A stretch of 8,998 nucleotides of DNA from Microgenomates group bacterium (GTDB lineage Bacteria; Patescibacteriota; Microgenomatia; UBA1400; PJMF01): assembly GCA_009776965.1 (NCBI GenBank), contig WRMU01000037.1, positions 1 through 8,998 on the forward strand. The letters run 5' to 3'. The notes under the pieces are model-generated. The model was not told the origin of the DNA and searched no databases. It was given only the letters and a program-made list of their open reading frames with translations. The position numbers and the translations under genes were made by a program. Below are positions 4,417-8,998 of this stretch, in pieces (within the stretch, counting starts at the first letter, position 1; every line of letters begins with the position of its first letter).

Positions 4417-4962
4417 TTAGGCGAGTACTCTTAGATAATCAAATCCTACTAGTTTATTCCCCGTCACCTCTGCCACTTGCGCCGCCACCGAAATCTCACT
4501 CGATGCTGCCGTAAATCCCAGCAACCCCAACAAACCACATAAATGTTCCTTAATCTGCGCCTGTGGATAAATCATCGCCACAATCATTTGTCTAATCAGT
4601 AGTAACTCTTGCCATATTTTCCCGCTAAGTTCTTCCTGCACCATCACCTTATCCACCACCTCCAAAAACTGCACCATTTGGCGGATTTTTCCCAAATCAT
4701 GACGAATACTCTCACAGTCCGCCAACAACTCCACTTGTGTTAATATCGGATAAGCCCCGCTCTGCTCTTTCCTATTCACCAAATAAGCCTTAATCACATT
4801 CCCACTCTCCAAACTGCTCCGCCGCGTCGATTTTAGCGTCCGCACTCCCTTAGCCACACAACAAAACCTCCCCTGTTCGCGCGATGCCAAAGTTAACATC
4901 TTATCCGCTTCGCCAAAAGAGCGCGACTTAATCACTATTGCTTGGACCAGAGTTTCTCGCAT
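4417..4962 (-). CDS. recO: DNA repair protein RecO, short form
   Basis: RecO loads RecA onto SSB-coated single-stranded DNA in RecFOR recombinational repair. The N-terminal OB-fold is clear: ETLVQAIVIKSRSFGEADKM, then LASREQGRFCCVAKGVR, then the STRRSSLESG segment (about 1-75). A helical domain follows. At 181 residues it is well short of the usual 240 or so and lacks a recognisable four-Cys zinc module, so the C-terminal part is reduced; short RecO proteins fit reduced genomes. It is last in a four-gene operon: its ATG is only 3 nt after the previous stop, implying translational coupling. It converges on the transporter gene with no obvious terminator between them. Confidence 0.88.
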   Translation of the reverse strand: MRETLVQAIVIKSRSFGEADKMLTLASREQGRFCCVAKGVRTLKSTRRSSLESGNVIKAYLVNRKEQSGAYPILTQVELLADCESIRHDLGKIRQMVQFLEVVDKVMVQEELSGKIWQELLLIRQMIVAMIYPQAQIKEHLCGLLGLLGFTAASSEISVAAQVAEVTGNKLVGFDYLRVLA

Positions 4963-4965
4963 ATC

Positions 4966-5349
4966 TTACAAATCTACTAACCCCTCCAACATCGTGCTAT
5001 TACTCGGGATAAACATTTGATTAGCTAAATCATCAACTAGCTGCACTTTCTCCTCCGCAGCTCGTCGCGATTGCTCAATAGGGGAGAGTACTACATTTTC
5101 TCTAGGCGGCGAAGATCGACCCAGTAATAAGGATAGTATTACCACTATCAGCAACACCACCCCCAAAATCATTCCTGTCACCCTAAAATATTTTGTCACC
5201 AATGAAATCTGCCCCTGCGGCTCAGGAGGGAGCACCGCCTCATTCTTCAGCGCAAAATTACTATTGTCCATAAAATCAGTCTGGTCGAAGTTTTCCTCCT
5301 CGGGAACAATCACTTCTTCTGCTGGCGAATCAGTTGTGGGAGTTGACAT
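4966..5349 (-). CDS. Single-pass membrane protein of unknown function
   Basis: A 127-residue protein I do not recognise. Residues 1-55 are acidic and low-complexity (PAEEVIVPEEENFDQTDF), followed by one strong membrane helix at about 58-77 (VTGMILGVVLLIVVILSLLL). A polar C-terminal domain of about 50 residues follows (SPIEQSRRAAEEKVQLVDDL). By the positive-inside rule the topology is not decisive. Its start overlaps the end of the upstream exported protein gene by 20 nt and its stop is 3 nt from recO, so all are one transcript. Pairing with the exported coiled-coil protein suggests a shared envelope role, which is inference. Confidence 0.7.
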   Translation of the reverse strand: MSTPTTDSPAEEVIVPEEENFDQTDFMDNSNFALKNEAVLPPEPQGQISLVTKYFRVTGMILGVVLLIVVILSLLLGRSSPPRENVVLSPIEQSRRAAEEKVQLVDDLANQMFIPSNSTMLEGLVDL

Positions 5350-6163
5350 AAGTATTTACTTCTCGCAATAACTGCTGTATTTGTCGCAAGCGACTGCTCA
5401 AATATCTAATTTGGTTTAAGAACTTATCATAAGTGGTGCGATCAGTAATTCCTCGCCAAGTGTTCTCCAATTCCACCACCTGAGAACTCACTTCGGTTAA
5501 AGAGTTTGAGGCTTGTTGTAGTGTCAGTCGGTGCTTATTTAATTCAAACGCCCCTCCATCCGCTGGTAATGCCTCGTCCAATAAAGTCACCTGCTCCTGC
5601 AGGGCAAAATTAGCTTCTCGCAAACTAGACAAAATAGTAAAAGTATAAATTGGATAAAGTAAGCCCTCAATTATTTCCGTCTGTTCGCGATAAGCAACCG
5701 CAAACTCCACTTCACTTTTTTCGTCCACCACTTCCTCCACTTTCTCGAGTAAAACAGCATTTATCTCTCTAGCCGCCACCAAATCCTTTGCGTAAAGATT
5801 TTTTTGGGTCACTTCCTCCAATACTTCCGCCGCCCCAGTGGCCGTCACCCCTTCCGCGGCCTCAGCCATACTCACCACCACCTCTCCTCCTCCCCCTTGC
5901 TCATCTCCATAAACCAAGAGGGCTTCCTCCACCCATAGCAGATAAGCATTATAAGCCATCAATTGTGTCCGATAAAGATCCTTCACCGCCTCCACCTGCC
6001 CTTCGCCGCCACCCCTCGCCCTCACTAGCGCTGTTTCCCTAGCACTAATCATTCCTGCCGCGCGCTGATAATCACCCCATAGCCCAGTCAAATTGCTCGC
6101 CTCAACCGTCACCACTCCTATAAAAAACAATGCCAGTGACCAAAACCAGACTTTTTTTGTCAT
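5330..6163 (-). CDS. Exported coiled-coil protein of unknown function
   Basis: A 277-residue protein with an N-terminal signal peptide (KK, then a hydrophobic core to about residue 20, VEAS cleavage region). The mature part is almost entirely charged helix, rich in Glu, Gln, Leu and Arg, with heptad-like stretches (for example LRQIQQLLREVNTYV near the end) and one Gly-rich linker (GDEQGGGG, about 86-93). No enzymatic motif is visible. The start ATG overlaps the rmlA stop in an ATGA (6160-6163), and its end overlaps the next gene by 20 nt. Likely an envelope or surface-structure protein, perhaps forming rods or complexes with its membrane neighbour. The family is unknown to me. Confidence 0.75.
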   Translation of the reverse strand: MTKKVWFWSLALFFIGVVTVEASNLTGLWGDYQRAAGMISARETALVRARGGGEGQVEAVKDLYRTQLMAYNAYLLWVEEALLVYGDEQGGGGEVVVSMAEAAEGVTATGAAEVLEEVTQKNLYAKDLVAAREINAVLLEKVEEVVDEKSEVEFAVAYREQTEIIEGLLYPIYTFTILSSLREANFALQEQVTLLDEALPADGGAFELNKHRLTLQQASNSLTEVSSQVVELENTWRGITDRTTYDKFLNQIRYLSSRLRQIQQLLREVNTYVNSHN

Positions 6164-6879
6164 TTCTTAGCCAACACTTTCTCGCGCATCATAGTTGTGG
6201 CCTCATACAAAGACTCCATTGTCCCGCAGTCCAGCCATCGCCCATTCACTAAGCGCACGTCTAGTGTTCCTTCCTCCAGATAAAGATTATTAATATCCGT
6301 AATCTCCAGCTCTCCTCGCGCCGACGGAGCTAAAGATTTGGCTTTTTCTATCACTGTATTATCATATACATATAATCCCGTCACCGCATAGTCAGACTTG
6401 GGATTTTTTGGCTTTTCCTCAATATGCTTCGCCTTAAACTCATCATCAAAATCCACCACCCCAAACCTCTGGGCATCAGACACTTTCTTGGCGAACACTC
6501 TCGCCCCAGTCTCAAAACTGTCAATTGCCTCGCTAAAGTCATCTTCAAACAAATTATCTCCCAAAATCAGCGTTACTTCATCATTTCCAATAAACTTCTC
6601 TCCAATCAAAAAAGCCTGCGCAATTCCATCCGGACTGTCTTGAATCTCATAAGTAAAGTCGCAGCCGAACTCATTTCCCGACCCCAATAAATTAAGAAAA
6701 TCGCCCGAATTACTCGGCGCAATGATAAACAAAATATCGGTAATTCCCGCTGCTTTAAGGGTTTCTAAAGGATAAAACACCATTGGCTTATCATACACCG
6801 GCAAAAGTTGCTTGCTAGTGATTTTGGTCAAGGGACGTAGTCTGGTGCCGGCTCCACCGGCCAAAATAATTCCTTTCAT
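6160..6879 (-). CDS. rmlA: Glucose-1-phosphate thymidylyltransferase-like enzyme
   Basis: A 239-residue nucleotidyltransferase that would make dTDP-glucose (or a related NDP-sugar) from NTP and sugar-1-phosphate, the first step to dTDP-rhamnose and other surface sugars. RmlA motifs run in order: GGAGTRLRPLT (8-18), SKQLLPVYDKPMVFYPLETL, SPDGIAQAF, LGDNLF, QRFGVVDFDD, EEKPKNPKSDYAVTGLYVYD, ARGELEITDIN and RWLDCGT. It matches RmlA closely up to its end but lacks the last 50 or so residues of the roughly 290-residue proteobacterial form, so regulation or oligomer contacts may differ. The ATG at 6879 begins the conserved MKGIILAGG; the upstream GTG at 6915 would overlap the promoter. It is first in the operon. 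No other rml gene is in the window. Confidence 0.85.
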   Translation of the reverse strand: MKGIILAGGAGTRLRPLTKITSKQLLPVYDKPMVFYPLETLKAAGITDILFIIAPSNSGDFLNLLGSGNEFGCDFTYEIQDSPDGIAQAFLIGEKFIGNDEVTLILGDNLFEDDFSEAIDSFETGARVFAKKVSDAQRFGVVDFDDEFKAKHIEEKPKNPKSDYAVTGLYVYDNTVIEKAKSLAPSARGELEITDINNLYLEEGTLDVRLVNGRWLDCGTMESLYEATTMMREKVLAKK

Positions 6880-6905
6880 AAAGTTTGTTGCCTTTCTTTG
6901 TATTG

Positions 6906-6934
6906 AGTATAACACAAAACTATGTTAATATTAA
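6906..6934 (-). promoter_or_regulatory. Promoter of the rmlA-recO operon
   Basis: Extended -10 TGTTATACT on the minus strand (-10 hexamer 6906-6911, TG at 6914-6913), with a weak -35, TTAATA (6929-6934), at 17 bp. The leader is about 20-25 nt and contains AAAGG, 11 nt before the ATG. The -35 lies inside a 12-bp palindrome. Confidence 0.55.
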
Positions 6935-6935
6935 C
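6924..6935. repeat. 12-bp perfect palindrome in the divergent promoter region
   Basis: GTTAATATTAAC is a perfect 12-bp palindrome. It covers the -35 of the rmlA operon promoter and lies 2 bp before the start of the divergent gene. It is well placed to be an operator controlling both directions, but it is AT-rich and could be chance. Confidence 0.4.
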
Positions 6936-6937
6936 TT

Positions 6938-7897
6938 ATGATGAAAAAAACTGCCCTTTTTCCTATTCTTTTAGCCAGCCTTTTTGCCACTGCTCCGCCC
7001 CTTTTTGCCCAAACTCCCGCCATTCCAGACAATATAGTCAACAATGTTGTCGATATTGTTGAGTCTGTCGCTGATCAGCTCATCAACACTGACCTTGAAG
7101 CTCTGCCTATCTCTGCCGACTTAGTAAGTCCAGACATAGCAGAAGTTCCCGCCACTGCCAGCGCTGTCCCTCTCATCGACCCCCTCCAAACCCAAATTGA
7201 TGAACTCCATATTCAACTTTCTGCCTTAACCAGAGAAAACACCAATCTCAACAGACAAATCACTGATCTCCAACAAGAAATCGACGGCACTGATTGGTAT
7301 CAAGAGCTAACATTTTTGCTCGCCCTAGGCGTAGGGGCCGGTATTTTCCTCCTCCTCACCATCATTCTCGTCATCCAAAACGGCATGCTTAAAAAGAAAT
7401 TAAAGATGAGTCAATATAATGCTCCCATCCCCTCCACCGACGACCTGCCCCCTTCTCCTTCCGAACCTTCCCCCATGGAGAGCCAACCCGTTCTCGAAGA
7501 AACACCCGTGGAGCCTCCCATGCCTGCTACTCCAGACCTCAGCGCACTCAGTCAACCGCTCGTTCCTGCTACTCCTCCCGTAGAACCCGCCCCTCCTCTG
7601 GCCGAGCCGATATCGACTTCCCCCGTAGATCCCGCTCCTCCCCTCACCGAGCCAACTCCTCCCATGGCAGTGCCAGAACCTATTCTTCCCACCATACCAG
7701 AACCAACCCCTCTCGACGCTCCCATAGCAGTTCCAGAGCCCACTCCTCTCGAGCCCGCTTCTCCAGCCATCGACACTCCTCCTCTCCCTCCTCTGGGTGA
7801 AAACACCCCGGTGTCTCCAGCCGCACCTCCCGTCACTCCTCCTCCCGCACCCGCTTTTGGGACAGCCCCCGACCTCAACCCTCCCCCTCAGACATAA
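6938..7897 (+). CDS. Signal-peptide, coiled-coil, TM, proline-rich protein
   Basis: A 319-residue (or 318 from the second ATG) protein of no family I recognise, with four clear parts. First is a signal peptide (1-24, PPLFAQ cleavage region). Second is an extracytoplasmic segment ending in a coiled coil (about 82-116, DELHIQLSALTRENTNLNRQ). Third is a membrane helix (about 125-146) followed by KKKLK, which predicts a cytoplasmic C-terminus. Fourth is a low-complexity tail of about 160 residues rich in Pro, Glu and Ala, with repeated AVPEP and EPxPP units. There is no Shine-Dalgarno before the ATG. It is divergent from the rmlA operon across 58 bp and is followed closely by the HD gene. It could be a scaffold linking the envelope to cytoplasmic partners. 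Confidence 0.75.
   Translation: MMKKTALFPILLASLFATAPPLFAQTPAIPDNIVNNVVDIVESVADQLINTDLEALPISADLVSPDIAEVPATASAVPLIDPLQTQIDELHIQLSALTRENTNLNRQITDLQQEIDGTDWYQELTFLLALGVGAGIFLLLTIILVIQNGMLKKKLKMSQYNAPIPSTDDLPPSPSEPSPMESQPVLEETPVEPPMPATPDLSALSQPLVPATPPVEPAPPLAEPISTSPVDPAPPLTEPTPPMAVPEPILPTIPEPTPLDAPIAVPEPTPLEPASPAIDTPPLPPLGENTPVSPAAPPVTPPPAPAFGTAPDLNPPPQT
7577..7653 (+). repeat. Tandem repeats in the proline-rich coding region
   Basis: A 32-bp unit beginning CCCGTAGA at 7577-7608 recurs imperfectly at 7622-7653, exactly 45 bp (15 codons) on, encoding PVEPAPPLAEP and PVDPAPPLTEP. A second pair downstream encodes AVPEP twice (about 7666 and 7726). Differences are mostly third-position, suggesting old duplications kept at the protein level. 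Confidence 0.55.
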
Positions 7898-7902
7898 TTC
7901 TC

Positions 7903-7911
7903 TGGTATAAT
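7903..7911 (+). promoter_or_regulatory. Extended -10 of the HD gene, leaderless type
   Basis: TGGTATAAT is a perfect extended -10. With the -10 ending at 7911, the expected start is 7918, exactly the A of the ATG. It lies in the 20-nt gap after the proline-rich gene. Confidence 0.6.
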
Positions 7912-7917
7912 AAGGCT

Positions 7918-8466
7918 ATGCTCGACTATTTTGCTATCATCAATGATTTCTTTGCCGCTAATCCTCGTGCCTATAAAATCTACTTAGTGCACGCAGTTTT
8001 AGTCACCCATAAAGCCCTCGCCATTGCCCGCCGTCTCAATCTATCCGCCGAAAGTCGGCAATTTATCGAGGAAGCTGCTATGCTCCACGACATCGGAGTC
8101 ATCAAAACCCACGACCCTCAAATGGACTGCACTGGTGATCTTCCCTATATTGCTCATGGTCTCGCCGGAGGGCAGATTTTGCGCGAAAAGCACCTAGAGA
8201 AGCATGCTCTGGTGGCCCAGCGTCATATCGGAGTCGGACTCACTAAAGCAGAAATCATCTCTCGTAACTTACCCCTGCCCCATGAAGACTTTATCCCCCT
8301 GAGCCTAGAAGAAAAAATCATCACTTACGCCGACCTTTTTTTCTCCAAGAGAGAGGAGACCCTTTGGCAAGAAGACAGCATTGACCGAATCACCCAAGAA
8401 CTAGCTGGTTTTGGGCAAGAACAAGTAGCCACTTTTCTTGTCTGGCATCAAGAGTTTGGCCCTTAA
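7918..8466 (+). CDS. HDIG-domain metal-dependent phosphohydrolase
   Basis: A 182-residue HD-superfamily protein. Metal-ligand candidates appear in the usual order: His25 or His31 (in VHAVLVTHKALAIA), His57-Asp58 (MLHDIG), His80, His103 (RHIGVGLT) and Asp139 (TYADLFFS). The MLHDIG and RHIGVGLT motifs fit the small stand-alone HDIG family found in archaea and bacteria rather than a GAD- or RelA-type enzyme. Such proteins hydrolyse phosphoester bonds in nucleotides or related molecules; the substrate is not predictable here. The ATG at 7918 is chosen from the conserved length and the promoter directly before it. It ends 5 nt before dxr, so the two are probably cotranscribed. Confidence 0.85.
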   Translation: MLDYFAIINDFFAANPRAYKIYLVHAVLVTHKALAIARRLNLSAESRQFIEEAAMLHDIGVIKTHDPQMDCTGDLPYIAHGLAGGQILREKHLEKHALVAQRHIGVGLTKAEIISRNLPLPHEDFIPLSLEEKIITYADLFFSKREETLWQEDSIDRITQELAGFGQEQVATFLVWHQEFGP

Positions 8467-8471
8467 CTATT

Positions 8472-8998
8472 ATGAAAAAAATCGTCATTCTCGGCTCCAC
8501 CGGACATATTGGCCAAAGCGCTCTACGCATTGCCGAGCGCTTCCCCAGTGAGCTTAAGATCATCGGTCTTTCTTGCTACCACGATAGTGAACTTTTCCAA
8601 GCTCAGGTAAGTCAATTTAAGCCTTCAGCCACCTGCATTGCCAACACTGACCCCTCTGGTCTAGAGCGCCTCGCCAGCCTTCCCGAAGCTGATCTGGTAA
8701 TCGTCTCGGTGGTAGGTGTCGCCGGTATTGCCCCCACCCTCGCCGCCATCGCCGCCGGCACTAATGTCGCTCTAGCCACCAAAGAAGTATTAGTTATTGC
8801 CGGTCATCATGTCCTCTCTCAAGCCAAAAAAAACCATGTCGCTATTATCCCCATCGACAGTGAGCATAGCGCTCTTTTCCAGAGCCTCCAAGCCGCTCCC
8901 CATACCGCCATCGACAAGATTTATCTCACTATGGGCACTGGCAAAATTGCCCAGATGTCTCCTGCCGCTATGGCTCGTCTCCAACCCCAAGAAGTTCT
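8472..8998 (+). CDS. dxr: 1-deoxy-D-xylulose 5-phosphate reductoisomerase, divergent (partial)
   Basis: The first 175 codons of a Dxr/IspC-like enzyme, which makes methylerythritol phosphate from DXP with NADPH in the MEP isoprenoid pathway; it runs off the right edge. The NADPH-binding Rossmann start is MKKIVILGSTGHIG (usual GSTGSIG). Further matches are VVGVAGIAPTLAAIAAG, the ATKEVLVIAG strand (usual ANKESL, Lys104 kept), and IIPIDSEHSALFQSL with metal ligands Asp129 and Glu131. Where known enzymes have the substrate loop LTxSGGPFR, this one reads LTMGTGKIA, losing the usual Ser-Gly-Gly-Pro-Phe. It could be a divergent active Dxr or a related reductase. The ATG at 8472 is 5 nt after the HD stop; no ribosome site is visible. 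Confidence 0.8.
   Translation, partial: MKKIVILGSTGHIGQSALRIAERFPSELKIIGLSCYHDSELFQAQVSQFKPSATCIANTDPSGLERLASLPEADLVIVSVVGVAGIAPTLAAIAAGTNVALATKEVLVIAGHHVLSQAKKNHVAIIPIDSEHSALFQSLQAAPHTAIDKIYLTMGTGKIAQMSPAAMARLQPQEV

Noticed and set aside
5788..6042. Proline-rich plus-strand frame
   Set aside because: Shadow of the Glu/Ala/Gly-rich coiled-coil gene on the other strand. The glycine-rich minus frame at 7552-7878 is likewise a shadow of the proline-rich gene.
6160..6162. Alternative genetic code (TGA as glycine, as in some candidate phyla)
   Set aside because: TGA ends rmlA in a normal ATGA overlap, and reading through it gives no conserved extension. Code 11 fits all genes.
6880..6915. Upstream GTG start for rmlA
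   Set aside because: It would include the -10 box in the coding region and precede the conserved MKGIILAGG start by 12 unrelated residues.
1..8998. CRISPR arrays, rRNA, riboswitches, insertion sequences
   Set aside because: No regularly spaced identical repeats, rRNA segments, recognisable riboswitch leaders or transposase genes were seen by eye on either strand.

Overview
The window looks like a piece of a small, gene-dense bacterial genome. Standard genetic code fits (TGA is used as stop, for example at 6160-6162). Several features suggest candidate phyla radiation (Patescibacteria) or a similarly streamlined bacterium: a short RecO, a short RmlA, overlapping genes, near-leaderless promoters, exported coiled-coil proteins of unknown function, and a serine recombinase lodged in a tRNA gene. 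This placement is inference; nothing here proves the lineage.

Layout. Positions 1-96 hold the start of a minus-strand gene that runs off the left edge. A tRNA-Pro(GGG) gene follows at 144-218. From the last bases of that tRNA to about 3486 lies what I read as a 3.27-kb integrative element bounded by a 7-bp direct repeat (CCGACTT at 215-221 and 3480-3486). Its genes all lie on the minus strand: a large serine recombinase, a small basic protein just upstream of it, tiny ORFs, and a Vat/CatB-type xenobiotic acetyltransferase. The element is visibly more AT-rich than the DNA to its right: one hand-counted 60-base line gives 21 G+C (1321-1380), against 31 in a line of the HD gene (7981-8040).

The main discovery is that the element's attachment site appears to lie inside the recombinase gene. 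In the integrated state shown here, the last 16 codons of the recombinase are the antisense of the tRNA gene. At the far end of the element (3345-3485) the same strand carries an orphan reading frame of 44 codons that continues from the shared Ser-Arg codons in exactly the same frame. If the 7-bp repeats recombine, the circle would encode a 596-residue recombinase with a different, helix-rich C-terminus. Integration and excision would therefore swap the enzyme's tail.

Right of the element are ordinary chromosomal genes. A zinc-type cation diffusion facilitator (3509-4402, plus) converges on a tight minus-strand operon of rmlA-like nucleotidyltransferase, exported coiled-coil protein, single-pass membrane protein and recO (6879 down to 4417). 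A divergent plus-strand set follows: a signal-peptide/coiled-coil/TM/proline-rich protein, an HDIG hydrolase with a leaderless-type promoter, and the start of a divergent dxr that leaves the window at 8998.
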